A stretch of DNA of 46,080 bases from Bacilli bacterium (GCA_017525035.1 JAFXTH010000020.1:1-46080), one strand, 5' to 3'. Positions 25,120 through 34,867 are shown, counted from the first letter of the stretch. A program made the numbers and translations. The notes: generated by a model not told the origin, from the sequence alone.

Positions 25120-26751
25120 ATGTATATAAATGAAAAAATCTTAGTTGGTAAGAGTGATACTAAAGAAGCATATATCTTACCAAAAATGGCAAATCGTCAT
25201 GGAATTATAAGCGGTGCCAGTGGTAGTGGTAAAACTATAACACTTAAAGTTTTAGCAGAAAGCTTTAGTGATGCAAGAGTTCCTGTATTTCTAGTAGATG
25301 TTAAAGGTGATTTAGCAGGTACTGCATTTAAAGGAGTTTCAAACTCAAACGTAGAATCACGTGTTGAAAATTTGAAATTAGAAAATTTTGAATTTAGAAA
25401 ATATCCAGTATCTTTTTGGGATGTGTATGGTGAATATGGTCACCCTATTAGAACTACAGTTGCTAAGACTGGACCTAGATTACTTTCTAAAATGTTAGAT
25501 TTATCTGATGCTCAAGAAGGAATATTATCTATTGCTTTCAAAATAGCAGAAGATGAAAACTTTGAATTAGTAGATTTAAAAGACTTAAGAAGCTTATTAA
25601 CTTATATTGGAGATAAAAGAAAAGAATACTCTTTAAACTACGGTAACATAACTACACAAAGTGTTGGATCAATTCAAAGAAATATATTAACACTTCAAGA
25701 AGAAGGTGGAGATTTCTTCTTTGGAACACCAGATTTAGACATTAAAGATTTTATCCATTATGATGGAAATACTGGTAATGGTCAAATAAATATTTTACAT
25801 GCATCTACTCTATTCCAAAGACCAAACCTATATTCAACTTTCCTATTATGGTTATTAACTTATTTATATAATTCAATGCCTGAAGTTGGAGACTTACCTA
25901 AACCAAAATTAGTATTCTTTATTGATGAAGCACATCTATTATTTGATAACATTTCAAGTACTTTATTAAAATCTATTACTCAAATAGTTAAATTAATTAG
26001 ATCTAAGGGAATAGGATTATATTTCATATCTCAAAGCCCTAGTGATATTCCAGATGAGATATTATCTCAACTTGGTAACAGAATTCAACATGTATTAAGA
26101 TACTATACAAAAAATGATGAGAAAGCTATTAAAGCAGCAGCTAACTCATTTAGAATTAATCCAAAATTAGATACAGTAGAAGAAATCAAAAACTTAGGAA
26201 CAGGTGTTGCCCTAGTCTCTTTCCAAGATGAAAAAGGAATGCCTGAAATGGTTGAAAAAGTTACTATTCTTCCACCACAAAGTGCTATGGGAGCAATTGA
26301 TGATGACATAAGAAAAGAATTAATTAGAAGTAACTATTTATATGGTAAATATGAAACTGCTATAGATAGCCTATCAGCTCATGAAAAAATAAAAGCTGCT
26401 AAAGATGAAGAAGCAAAAATTGAAGAAGAAGAAAGACTAGCAAAAGAAAAAGCTAAAGAAGAAGCTGAAGCTGCAAAGCAAAAAGAAAAAGAAGAAAAAG
26501 AAGCTGAGAAGAAACGTAAAGAAGAAGAACGTGAAGCTGAAAAACAAAGAAAAGAAGAAGAACGTAAAAGAAAAGAAGAAGAAAGAATTAAAAAAGAAGC
26601 TGAAAGAGCTGCTGAAAAGAAGAAAAAAGAAGAAGAAAAAGCAAGAAAGAATTCAGTTGGTTACAAACTTGGTAAAAAAGTTGTTAATAAAACAACAAAC
26701 AAAGTATTAGATAAAGGTATTAATTCAATCTTAAAAAATATATTTAAATAA
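25120..26751 (+). CDS. HerA/DUF853-type ATPase with charged C-terminal coiled coil
   Basis: A 543-residue AAA-like ATPase of the HerA-FtsK superfamily. Walker A is SGASGSGKTITLK near residues 29-41; Walker B is LVFFIDEAHLLF near 263-274; YFISQSPSDIP is the sensor-like segment. The opening KILVGKS...YILPKMANRHGIISG is the DUF853 pattern. Residues about 410-510 are almost only Lys, Glu, Ala and Arg (KEEEREAEKQRKEEERKRKE), a long charged helix. The start ATG at 25120 has GGAGG five bases upstream; TTG at 25105 and ATG at 25108 are in frame but have a poorer spacing. DUF853 proteins are hexameric DNA- or protein-translocating ATPases of uncertain role. No nuclease partner is adjacent. Confidence 0.9.
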   Translation: MYINEKILVGKSDTKEAYILPKMANRHGIISGASGSGKTITLKVLAESFSDARVPVFLVDVKGDLAGTAFKGVSNSNVESRVENLKLENFEFRKYPVSFWDVYGEYGHPIRTTVAKTGPRLLSKMLDLSDAQEGILSIAFKIAEDENFELVDLKDLRSLLTYIGDKRKEYSLNYGNITTQSVGSIQRNILTLQEEGGDFFFGTPDLDIKDFIHYDGNTGNGQINILHASTLFQRPNLYSTFLLWLLTYLYNSMPEVGDLPKPKLVFFIDEAHLLFDNISSTLLKSITQIVKLIRSKGIGLYFISQSPSDIPDEILSQLGNRIQHVLRYYTKNDEKAIKAAANSFRINPKLDTVEEIKNLGTGVALVSFQDEKGMPEMVEKVTILPPQSAMGAIDDDIRKELIRSNYLYGKYETAIDSLSAHEKIKAAKDEEAKIEEEERLAKEKAKEEAEAAKQKEKEEKEAEKKRKEEEREAEKQRKEEERKRKEEERIKKEAERAAEKKKKEEEKARKNSVGYKLGKKVVNKTTNKVLDKGINSILKNIFK

Positions 26752-26754
26752 AAC

Positions 26755-26795
26755 AAAAAAAGATGTAAGTGAAACAAACACTTACATCTTTTTAT
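26755..26795. terminator. Strong bidirectional terminator
   Basis: A perfect stem GATGTAAGTG / CACTTACATC (26762-26771 with 26779-26788) flanked by A and T runs, between the convergent ATPase gene and the Cys-rich surface operon. Confidence 0.9.
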
Positions 26796-26796
26796 T

Positions 26797-29700
26797 TTAT
26801 GTTAAATCTTTTCTAAATAAATCTTCAAAGTCTTCATGAATAAATTTACTTTCATAGCTTTGAGCATACTTTTTATCTTTGTTTGATTTTGTCGGAATAT
26901 ACTCTACATATGGTTCATATCCATCTCTAATTGCCGATTTATTATTTTCTCTTATTTTATTAATATCATCAGGTGTTAAATCAATGATATATTCAACATG
27001 TTGATTAGAATATACACCAGTTATGCTAGTAACATCATCATCGTCGTGTTTAATATAATCAGTAAATCCAACCCAGTTGTCACCAACTACTCTCTTTCCT
27101 TTGTCATATGGTGCTTCACTATCGTATGAATTAGGGAATGGATTGTAGTTGTTTATTGTTCTATAAATGTATTTACCCTTTGTTTCATCATAGCAAGTAT
27201 TAACACAACTTCTTTCATTAGCAAATCCGGAAATATTATAGTTTGTTCTACAGAATGCTTGAACTTTTGTAAGATCATGTCTTATTTCTTCATCACATTT
27301 TTTGCTTTCACCACATAATCTCTTACACTCAGCTGCATCGCTATATCCATTTATATCAATACTATAATTTTGATCACAATATTTTTTAATTTCAACAGTT
27401 TGAGCAGGCTTATAGAGTTTTAAACAATTTGGCATATCTTTTGCAGGTGTATGACAAACAAATTCACACTTTTCGGATGAATTTTTCATAGTTCCTTCAA
27501 CGATTCCAAATAATATTAGATTTGCTTTTTCAGGTAAAGATAAATTACTATCAAGACTTATATAATATTTTTGATCAACAACACTCTTATACACGCGTCT
27601 CTTTGTCAAATCTATAGATATTTTTCTATAGTATGCAACTGGATCTTGCACTCCTGTAGACTTTATTTCATATAGTGTTTCAGTCTTTTTATTTAAAGCA
27701 CACTTAACACCACAATTATCATGATTATCTATTATGTGAATAATTTTTGGACATTGTGCCTGAATACCTTTAGCACTTCGTACTACACCTAAGATTTTTA
27801 TAGTTTCCATACCAAGTTTTTTATCGGATATGCCAATTTCTCTACTCTTTCCATCATATGAAGTACCCCTTATAGTTAAAGTATAAGAAGAAATAAAATC
27901 ATCATGTGACAAGTGATTTTGAGGAACAATTGTTGCCAATACTTTTCCACCTTCAAAAATGTTGTTTCCTAAATTTTGTGTTGGATCAATCGCTGTTGTT
28001 TCAATATCACAAGACAAACTTGGAGTAGATGGTTCACTATCTCCAACATTAAAGCTACAAACTGCACTGTTATCATAATACAACTCATCTATTTTATTAT
28101 TTCTTCCAACAGTTGCATAAGCGTGTACATTATGAATTCCGTCATCAATATTAATATTTGTATAATAAACATTTAACGCCTTTATTGGTGTATTTATATT
28201 ATTGTTGTTTTTTTCATAATAGCATATGTCATTATCACCGGCTCTAACTACACTTGCAAAACCATCAATGCTGACACAACGCTTATTAAACTTATAAGTA
28301 ACATTACTTGTACTTACTTGCTCATATTTATTAACCGTTTCAATTACGATTTTATTATTTGCAATCTTTTTTACATCATGATTATCAATGACATTCTTTG
28401 GTGCTTTATTAACTATATCTAATGGTTCAAATTCTTCCAATTGACTTTGCGTTGCTTTTTTAAATATATTCTCTACAACATTTCCATGAACAGATACTTT
28501 ATTATAGTCATAAAAGAAATCACTCCATGGTATTTCTCCATCGCCTTCTGATTCAAAATCAGCATCATAATATTTACTTTTTTTATTATTATAAGAACTA
28601 TTAAGTGCATTATTGAATACTTCTTTTATATAATTTAATCTCTTTCTTCTATCAGGATCTTTTGCAGATATTGTTGCATAGTCAAATTTCCACTGATCAT
28701 ATTCAAAATATGCTTGACATCTTTTTGTTCCATCTAATTTAACGAAATAGTCAAGTGCTTCTCCACCTGATAGTACTAAATCACTTGTATCTTTATAATC
28801 AAATTTACTATTCTCAGAGCAATCGATTGATATATATTTTCTTGTATCAAATGCGGTATCATTAGTATCATCGCCATCAAAAGAATTAATCTTATCACCA
28901 ACACATGTCTTTATTACTCCACTATTATCGAATGTACAAGAAGACGTGTTTTTCAGATAATTTTCATTCGTATTTTTATAAAGATTTGCGGTTTCACAAT
29001 TTGTTTCCTTACCTTTATATCCGCAAGTTAATATACATCCTTCTTTTGCTTTTTGTGCACTTCCTTGAAATTTATCATATCTATCGTAATTAATTTCTGC
29101 CTCACAATAATTTTCAGCACATTTCAAGAACTCATCTCCAGTATTAGAACCTGCTTTGGCACATACTTCTGGACATGTAAGTATATCAGGAATATAGTAA
29201 TGCTTAAAGCATGTTGTTCCTTTACCACTATAACAATCTCCTACTAGTTTATACTTATTGTTTTTAGTATTACCCGTTATACCTTTTTGTAAGTCTGGCC
29301 CAATATAGTATTGATAAATAATATCACCATTTTTATCCCTTTTACATGTTTTATTATCAGACTTTAATTCACAATGCATATTTTTTGATTCATTACATCT
29401 ATCAAGCGCTCTTTCCTTATAAACAGCACCAGAATTTAGTTTACACGATGATTCTAAATGACTAGCACCATATGCATATCTACCATACATTTCTTTTATT
29501 ATTTTAACTCCAGTCTGTTGAAGACCTAACCAGTAAGCTTTACATTTTTCATCTCTATCAGAATAACATTTTCCATTATAAGTAAAACCATTTTTTTGTG
29601 TTTCATCATCTTTGTCGCATGCTGAATCAGATATTTTGCCAGAATAAACATAATAAGAATCGAGGTTTTCACCTTCCCAACAATCAATGCCAGTTGTAAA

Positions 29701-30669
29701 ATGCCATTCACTTTCATCCCATGAATCTGGCTTTCTAAGTACTTTAGAAACTGAATCTATAAAATAATGTCCGTATTCTTTAGTAATTTTATCTAAAACT
29801 CTTTGAACTGGTTCAACTCTCAAATAATATTTATCTATATCATTATAATCAATATCAATATTGAAGTATTGTTTTATTTGTCCAACACCACCAGCATATT
29901 TTCTTGCAAGCGTATCTAAATAGCCATTTTTAATTTTGTTCTCAGTTAATTGTGCATCCTTGTATATTTTATAATACTGTTGTGTTCCAACTTCAGAACC
30001 TTTATAAGTTATTCTTTTTTGCTTTGTCAAAAACCTGTAAGTATATTCATCCCAATCCATTTTACCGCTTATAGGTGATTTTGTATTGGTAAATCCAACA
30101 GAAAAATTCATACTTCCATAATTGACGTCGACATATCTTTGATTAAAATCTCCCGTAACAACTTTCTGTTCCATCATGTCATAAATCATTTTGGTGTCCT
30201 TTAAATTCTTATCTTCGATCATATCTTTAGCTATTTTATAATCTTCTATACTTGAAAATGTTCCATCTTCAGCCTCATTACTGTCATCTATGATTTTATC
30301 TTCTACCATTTTTTGTAACTGTTCTATACTTTCAGCCCAGAAATAATCCTCAGCACTATACTCCAAAAAAGGATCAATCATCTGCGTAAAGCCCCAGTCG
30401 TGAGATACAAAAGAATTATAAGATTTAGGTAAAGGAGTGCTCGTTGTTATATAAACGTCTTGAAACAAGTCTGGATGATAAATAAGAATTGGCTTACCAA
30501 CAACCTGGATATCTCCAGATCCATCATATTTTATTATTGTGAATTGATATGCGTATGCCGTTTTCCATGCACCATTAGCATTATCTGTCCATGCTCCAAC
30601 GATATTAGGGGCAAGTATACCAATTATCAATAATAATATAATTGTAGTTTTAGATATTGCTTTCTTCAT
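26797..30669 (-). CDS. Large secreted Cys-rich protein of unknown function
   Basis: A 1290-residue protein from ATG 30669, preceded by GGAGG five bases upstream; an ATG at 30681 overlaps the previous stop and is less likely. A signal peptide or anchor (about 5-23: KTTIILLLIIGILAPNIVG) is followed by AWTDNANGAW. The rest is hydrophilic and carries many cysteines, mainly in the middle (SCKLNSG, CPEVCAKAG, CAENYCEAE, CILTCGYKG) and near the end. There a motif repeats: CDQNYSI.GYSDAAECKRLC and CRTNYNISGFANERSCVNTC, about 40 residues apart. The tail has NNYNPFPNS and GDNWVGF, then a DLTPDDINKIR helix. No LPxTG, no C-terminal membrane helix. I do not recognise the family. It is last in an operon with two anchored paralogues, suggesting an extracellular assembly. 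Confidence 0.85.
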   Translation of the reverse strand: MKKAISKTTIILLLIIGILAPNIVGAWTDNANGAWKTAYAYQFTIIKYDGSGDIQVVGKPILIYHPDLFQDVYITTSTPLPKSYNSFVSHDWGFTQMIDPFLEYSAEDYFWAESIEQLQKMVEDKIIDDSNEAEDGTFSSIEDYKIAKDMIEDKNLKDTKMIYDMMEQKVVTGDFNQRYVDVNYGSMNFSVGFTNTKSPISGKMDWDEYTYRFLTKQKRITYKGSEVGTQQYYKIYKDAQLTENKIKNGYLDTLARKYAGGVGQIKQYFNIDIDYNDIDKYYLRVEPVQRVLDKITKEYGHYFIDSVSKVLRKPDSWDESEWHFTTGIDCWEGENLDSYYVYSGKISDSACDKDDETQKNGFTYNGKCYSDRDEKCKAYWLGLQQTGVKIIKEMYGRYAYGASHLESSCKLNSGAVYKERALDRCNESKNMHCELKSDNKTCKRDKNGDIIYQYYIGPDLQKGITGNTKNNKYKLVGDCYSGKGTTCFKHYYIPDILTCPEVCAKAGSNTGDEFLKCAENYCEAEINYDRYDKFQGSAQKAKEGCILTCGYKGKETNCETANLYKNTNENYLKNTSSCTFDNSGVIKTCVGDKINSFDGDDTNDTAFDTRKYISIDCSENSKFDYKDTSDLVLSGGEALDYFVKLDGTKRCQAYFEYDQWKFDYATISAKDPDRRKRLNYIKEVFNNALNSSYNNKKSKYYDADFESEGDGEIPWSDFFYDYNKVSVHGNVVENIFKKATQSQLEEFEPLDIVNKAPKNVIDNHDVKKIANNKIVIETVNKYEQVSTSNVTYKFNKRCVSIDGFASVVRAGDNDICYYEKNNNNINTPIKALNVYYTNINIDDGIHNVHAYATVGRNNKIDELYYDNSAVCSFNVGDSEPSTPSLSCDIETTAIDPTQNLGNNIFEGGKVLATIVPQNHLSHDDFISSYTLTIRGTSYDGKSREIGISDKKLGMETIKILGVVRSAKGIQAQCPKIIHIIDNHDNCGVKCALNKKTETLYEIKSTGVQDPVAYYRKISIDLTKRRVYKSVVDQKYYISLDSNLSLPEKANLILFGIVEGTMKNSSEKCEFVCHTPAKDMPNCLKLYKPAQTVEIKKYCDQNYSIDINGYSDAAECKRLCGESKKCDEEIRHDLTKVQAFCRTNYNISGFANERSCVNTCYDETKGKYIYRTINNYNPFPNSYDSEAPYDKGKRVVGDNWVGFTDYIKHDDDDVTSITGVYSNQHVEYIIDLTPDDINKIRENNKSAIRDGYEPYVEYIPTKSNKDKKYAQSYESKFIHEDFEDLFRKDLT

Positions 30670-30680
30670 ACTATCCTCCA

Positions 30681-31373
30681 TTATAGTTTAAATTCTTCTT
30701 TATTAATTTTTACTCTTTTTTTCTTATTAACAATTTTCTTAATAATTAGATATATAAATCCACCAACAATAATAATAGTCAATGGTAAAGTTAATATTAT
30801 GTGATTTAAATAGAAATCAATTACTTTTTCAAAAAAAGTGCTATCATCTTTATCCAAATCAACCGGTTTATTATCTACTAAACTATCCTTATATATTTCT
30901 AGTGCTTCTAAGAAATCGTTATCACTACCAATTTCTTTTGGATACCATTTATTACATAGTGGAAAATCTTCATATTCTATACATTCTTCTCTTTCACTAT
31001 AAATATTATATTTAGGAAGTTTTATACTTTTAGAATATACAAATTGCTCAACACAAACATTTCCATATCCACCATAAAAATTGAATTTGTAAGTATTTCC
31101 ACCTTCAAGTTTATCATCAAGTACAAACATTCCTGTTTCACTTGCTTTATAAGTAACTCCAGCAAACTTTAACATCAACTCATCTGTCATATTCATAACT
31201 GTTATTTCAAAATATGGGTTATGTTCTTCATCAAACTTTAATTCATAAGATAAATCTATTTTATATGCCTTTGCTTTTAGAGCATTATGTCTACTGGCAT
31301 TACATATATTAGCGGCATTAACATTAAATGGTACTAATAACAAAAGAAGGACTAAATATTTTAAATATTTCAT
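30681..31373 (-). CDS. Surface protein with signal peptide and C-terminal membrane anchor (paralogue A)
   Basis: A 230-residue protein with a signal peptide (LVLLLLLVPFNVNA, cleavage likely before NICNAS), an extracellular domain of about 165 residues with about seven cysteines, and a C-terminal membrane helix (about 195-215) followed by a basic KKIVNKKKRVK tail. This orientation leaves the domain outside. It is clearly homologous to the next gene: both contain ANICN, YGGYGxVCVEQF, ECxxYxxFPLC and KWY. Genes overlap by four bases (ATGA). The stop is 11 bases before the 1290-residue gene. I do not recognise the family; the conserved Cys positions suggest a disulphide-held domain. Confidence 0.82.
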   Translation of the reverse strand: MKYLKYLVLLLLLVPFNVNAANICNASRHNALKAKAYKIDLSYELKFDEEHNPYFEITVMNMTDELMLKFAGVTYKASETGMFVLDDKLEGGNTYKFNFYGGYGNVCVEQFVYSKSIKLPKYNIYSEREECIEYEDFPLCNKWYPKEIGSDNDFLEALEIYKDSLVDNKPVDLDKDDSTFFEKVIDFYLNHIILTLPLTIIIVGGFIYLIIKKIVNKKKRVKINKEEFKL

Positions 31374-32020
31374 TTCTTCTTTGCCTTTCTTTTCTTCTTT
31401 TTATTATTAGTTATAACAAATATAACAGCACCAGTTAATACAACTGCACCAATTGCAATAACAATAGGTAAAATACTATCATTATTCTTCTCTTCATCTA
31501 CAACTATTTCACCTTTTTCAATTTTGCTTTTATATTCATCTAATTGACCATAGAAGTCTTCTTCGTTAGCAATTGATCCACTATACCATTTGTCACAAAG
31601 TGGAAATTCTTTATACTTTTCACACTCTTTCATCTTGTAGTATTTATTATAAACTGGTACTTTTACTTTTTTATCATAAATAAATTGTTCTACACAAACA
31701 TGACCGTATCCACCATAAAATAAAATATCATATGTTGTACCACCAGTTAGTTTAGCATCCAAAGTGATATTACCATCAACAGGCTGATAGTAAACACCTT
31801 CAAATTTAACCATTAAATTGCTATCAACATTAGATAATTGTATTTCAAAATAATAATCATCTGTCTCTTCGTCTTCAAATTTTAAAGACCACTCAGCTTT
31901 AACTTTCCCAGCTTTTTGCTTTAAATCATTGTATTTACTATTATTACAAATATTAGCAGCATTAACACTAGGAATTAATAAAAACATTACTATTATAGCT
32001 ATTAATATTTTCTTCATCAT
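31370..32020 (-). CDS. Surface protein with signal peptide and C-terminal membrane anchor (paralogue B)
   Basis: A 216-residue protein: signal peptide (IAIIVMFLLIPSVNA) then NICNNSKYNDLKQKAG, an extracellular domain, and a C-terminal helix (LPIVIAIGAVVLTGAVIFVI) with a KKKKRKAKKK tail. Shared motifs with paralogue A are YGGYGHVCVEQFIYD, ECEKYKEFPLCDKWY and a matching beta pattern in between, so a recent tandem duplication is likely. ATG at 32020 follows AGGTGG and it is the first gene of the unit. Function unknown; role as membrane receptor or docking partner for the large Cys-rich protein is a guess from the operon. Confidence 0.82.
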   Translation of the reverse strand: MMKKILIAIIVMFLLIPSVNAANICNNSKYNDLKQKAGKVKAEWSLKFEDEETDDYYFEIQLSNVDSNLMVKFEGVYYQPVDGNITLDAKLTGGTTYDILFYGGYGHVCVEQFIYDKKVKVPVYNKYYKMKECEKYKEFPLCDKWYSGSIANEEDFYGQLDEYKSKIEKGEIVVDEEKNNDSILPIVIAIGAVVLTGAVIFVITNNKKKKRKAKKK

Positions 32021-32109
32021 ATGTATACCACCTATCTTAATTATCCTACTATTACCATTTTACTATATTTAACAATAATATTCTAGAGTAAATAGTTAAA
32101 AAATATTCT

Positions 32110-32138
32110 TTTATTTATGACATAAAATATAGTATAAT
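32110..32138 (+). promoter_or_regulatory. Promoter for the aquaporin gene
   Basis: A perfect TATAAT (32133-32138) with a weak TTTATT (32110-32115) at 17 bp, about 20-25 bases upstream of the TTG start. Confidence 0.5.
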
Positions 32139-32161
32139 GTATTTATAGGAGGTGAATTTTT

Positions 32162-32785
32162 TTGAAAAAATATATAGCAGAAGGTGTAGGAACAGCAATG
32201 TTAACTCTAATCGCATGTGGTATTGCAGTTACAACAGGTAACCTACTTGCAACAGCAATTGGATTCGGAGCAGTATTAATGCTTGCAATTATCTTAATTG
32301 GTGATGTATCAGGATGTCATATTAACCCAGCAGTTTCATTTGGATTATTTATAGCTGGAAAAATGAAAGTTAGCGAATTATGGAAATACATCGTAGCTCA
32401 AATAGCTGGAGCATTTGTAGGATCACTTTTACTTGCATTATTTGTAAAAGGATTTGATGCTTTAGGAGCTAATACATTTGCTTGGGAAAACTGGTACATT
32501 GCAATACTTGTTGAAGTATTATTAACATTTATCTTTGTTGCAGTTATCTTAAAGGTTACTGAAAAAGATGATAGAAATAATGCTTTAATAATTGGATTAA
32601 CATTAATGCTAGTTCACTTATTTGGAATTGCATTCACAGGTACATCTGTTAACCCTGCAAGAAGTCTTGCTCCTGGTATGCTTCAAGGATGGGATTACAT
32701 CCAAAAAGTATGGGTATTCTTACTTGCACCTATGGGTGGAGCTGCACTTGCTGGATTATTCTACAAACATGTGCTAAAAAAATAA
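32162..32785 (+). CDS. Aquaporin (MIP family, AqpZ-like)
   Basis: A 207-residue water channel with six membrane helices and two NPA half-helix motifs: CHINPAV (Asn55-Ala57) and TSVNPARS (Asn164-Arg167). The Arg after the second NPA and the His in LMLVHLFG (about 152) are the narrow selectivity-filter residues of water-specific AqpZ-type channels rather than glycerol facilitators. The start is TTG at 32162, eight bases after GGAGGTG; no in-frame ATG is better. Closed by the terminator at 32801-32831. Confidence 0.94.
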   Translation: MKKYIAEGVGTAMLTLIACGIAVTTGNLLATAIGFGAVLMLAIILIGDVSGCHINPAVSFGLFIAGKMKVSELWKYIVAQIAGAFVGSLLLALFVKGFDALGANTFAWENWYIAILVEVLLTFIFVAVILKVTEKDDRNNALIIGLTLMLVHLFGIAFTGTSVNPARSLAPGMLQGWDYIQKVWVFLLAPMGGAALAGLFYKHVLKK

Positions 32786-32800
32786 AAATTCACAAAGCTA

Positions 32801-32831
32801 AAAAAAGACTTCATTAAGAAGTCTTTTTTAT
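32801..32831. terminator. Bidirectional intrinsic terminator
   Basis: Stem AAAAGACTTC / GAAGTCTTTT around loop ATTAA (32813-32817), with A and T runs on either side. It serves the aquaporin gene and the convergent zinc-ribbon gene. Confidence 0.85.
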
Positions 32832-32843
32832 TTCTGTTTATTC

Positions 32844-33581
32844 CTATCTATTTTTATATTCACATTGAACTTCAGCAGTTATAAATACTGTTTTAATTTT
32901 GTCATTTACTTTGAATACTGAAAGGAAGTTTTCATCTGTATCCTCATAAATATGATTAATATCTGCTCTTGAATTATAAATATTTGTTAATAATTCATAT
33001 TCAAGTGCATTCTTTTCAATTGAATCCATAGTCAAATTATTTGCACTTACCATATTTATACCATAACCATTTTTATCAAGTGCGATTACATAATAATCAT
33101 ATCCTTCACCACTATATGTAACACCTATATATGCATATTTTAAATCAGAGCTCTTAAAGTTATCTTTTCCAACACAACCATAAGTATCCTCACCAACTGG
33201 TATTAAAAGCAATTTATCAGTTTCATAAAATAAATAAAGTCTACCTTCATTAATTGTTCTACGTGCTTCATCTAACGCAAATCGTAAATTAGTAACTGTT
33301 AAATAACTTTTTACTTCTGTAATTGTATTATTACTATTTTCATTACTATTGCTATTTGTATTATCGTTGCCACCATTTCCACTAAATACAAAAAGCCATA
33401 AAAGTAATCCTGCAATTACTACAAATAAAACTGCAATAGCTATTCCTATAAAATTGTTATTTCGCTTTATTTCTATTGGCGTGTAAGTATCATTAGCTGG
33501 CTGACTATTTATTTGTGATCCGCAACCATCACATGTTTTTGAACCTTCATTAAGTTCTTTCCCACAATATGGACATTTCAT
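32844..33581 (-). CDS. Zinc-ribbon single-pass membrane protein (A)
   Basis: A 245-residue protein. Residues 3-21 form a zinc ribbon, CPYCGKELNEGSKTCDGCG (two CxxC pairs). A short linker, one membrane helix (about 45-67), an Asn/Ser-rich spacer (NDNTNSNSNENSNN, about 73-86) and an outer domain of about 155 residues follow. The zinc ribbon is cytoplasmic. The outer domain (LRFALDEARRTINEG...) is unknown to me. Two further proteins nearby (35719-36480, 36547-37230) share the same design with different outer domains. ATG at 33581 follows TAGGGTAGAT. Confidence 0.85.
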   Translation of the reverse strand: MKCPYCGKELNEGSKTCDGCGSQINSQPANDTYTPIEIKRNNNFIGIAIAVLFVVIAGLLLWLFVFSGNGGNDNTNSNSNENSNNTITEVKSYLTVTNLRFALDEARRTINEGRLYLFYETDKLLLIPVGEDTYGCVGKDNFKSSDLKYAYIGVTYSGEGYDYYVIALDKNGYGINMVSANNLTMDSIEKNALEYELLTNIYNSRADINHIYEDTDENFLSVFKVNDKIKTVFITAEVQCEYKNR

Positions 33582-33616
33582 TTTATCTACCCTACTTTCT
33601 TAATTTAATTATATCA

Positions 33617-34834
33617 TTAAACTACTTGAAATATATAAAATTTTAAATATCTAGTTTCTTCTACTCCAAGAAGTACTGGATGGTCGTAAGAAGCTCCTGT
33701 ATATGATACTTGCTTTAATTTTACTTTAGCATCAATACTAGCTTTATATATAGCATTTAAAAATAATTCTGGACTAGCAAAATGTGAACACGATGCTGTA
33801 GCAAAATAGCCACCTCTCTTGATTGATTTTAATGCTAAAAAATTAATTTCCTGATATCCCTTTAAGGCTTTATCTATTGTTTTTCTTGATTTAGTAAATG
33901 CCGGAGGATCAAGTATGATAAAATCATACTTTTTATTTTTGCTTTCAGATAAATCTTTTAATACGTCAAACACATCTCCACACAATGTATTTATATTCAT
34001 ATTATTTAATTTAAAGTTTTCTTCTGCATCATCTAAGGCTTTTTGTGATATGTCCATAGCAGTAACACTCTTAGCACCGCCTAAATAAGCATTCATAGCA
34101 AATGACCCAGTATGTGTACAACAATCTAGAACATCTCTATTTTTTGCAATCTTTCTAATTGCAAGTCTATTATATTTTTGATCCAAGAAGAATCCTGTTT
34201 TTTGACCATTTTCAAAATCAACAATATACTTAATACCATTTTCAATAATAGTAGTTTTAGTACTTTCTGGTATAGGTAGTCCTAAGTCAAACCATCCCTT
34301 ATATTCCTCTAAACCTTCTTTAACTCTAATATCAACATCATTTCTAATATAAATACCTTTAATATTGAAATCTCTTTTATTCATTTCTTCAAATAATAAT
34401 CTTAATATTAAATCTTTTCTTATTTCTATTCCTAAGCATAATATTTGAACCACTAATATATCATTAAACTTATCTACAGTAAGTCCAGGAAGCTCATCTG
34501 CTTCACCAAATATAACTCTAAAAGCATTTAGCTCTTTTTCCATAACAGTTAATCTATAATCAATCGCATAACTAATTCTTCTTCTAAAAAAATCTTCATC
34601 AAATAAATCATTTGCATTTCTACTTAATAATCTAACTGATATCTTAGAGTTACTATTATAAAATCCACTTCCAAGATACTTATCTTTATCATTAGTTATA
34701 TCAACAATATCACCATTATTAATAGATGAATCTTTCTTAACTATTTCACCTTCATATATCCATGGATGTCCATTATTAAGTGAAATTTCTCCTTTAGTAG
34801 TAATATATACTTTTTTATACTCACGATTTTTCAT
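33617..34834 (-). CDS. Class I rRNA large subunit methyltransferase (RlmI/RlmK-like)
   Basis: A 405-residue protein like RlmI, which makes 5-methylcytosine in 23S rRNA. The N-terminal PUA-like domain (about 7-75) contains LNNGHPWIYEGEI. The middle has ENGQKTGFFLDQKYNR, and the SAM-binding fold has LDCCTHTGSFAMNAYLGGA and TAMDISQKALDDAEEN. The catalytic region is FIILDPPAFTKSR with Cys in ATASCSH (about 365). Domain order and length match the family. It is alone in its context; neighbours are unrelated surface genes. Confidence 0.93.
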   Translation of the reverse strand: MKNREYKKVYITTKGEISLNNGHPWIYEGEIVKKDSSINNGDIVDITNDKDKYLGSGFYNSNSKISVRLLSRNANDLFDEDFFRRRISYAIDYRLTVMEKELNAFRVIFGEADELPGLTVDKFNDILVVQILCLGIEIRKDLILRLLFEEMNKRDFNIKGIYIRNDVDIRVKEGLEEYKGWFDLGLPIPESTKTTIIENGIKYIVDFENGQKTGFFLDQKYNRLAIRKIAKNRDVLDCCTHTGSFAMNAYLGGAKSVTAMDISQKALDDAEENFKLNNMNINTLCGDVFDVLKDLSESKNKKYDFIILDPPAFTKSRKTIDKALKGYQEINFLALKSIKRGGYFATASCSHFASPELFLNAIYKASIDAKVKLKQVSYTGASYDHPVLLGVEETRYLKFYIFQVV

Positions 34835-34867
34835 ATCAATACCTCAAACAAAAAAATTATATCATAA

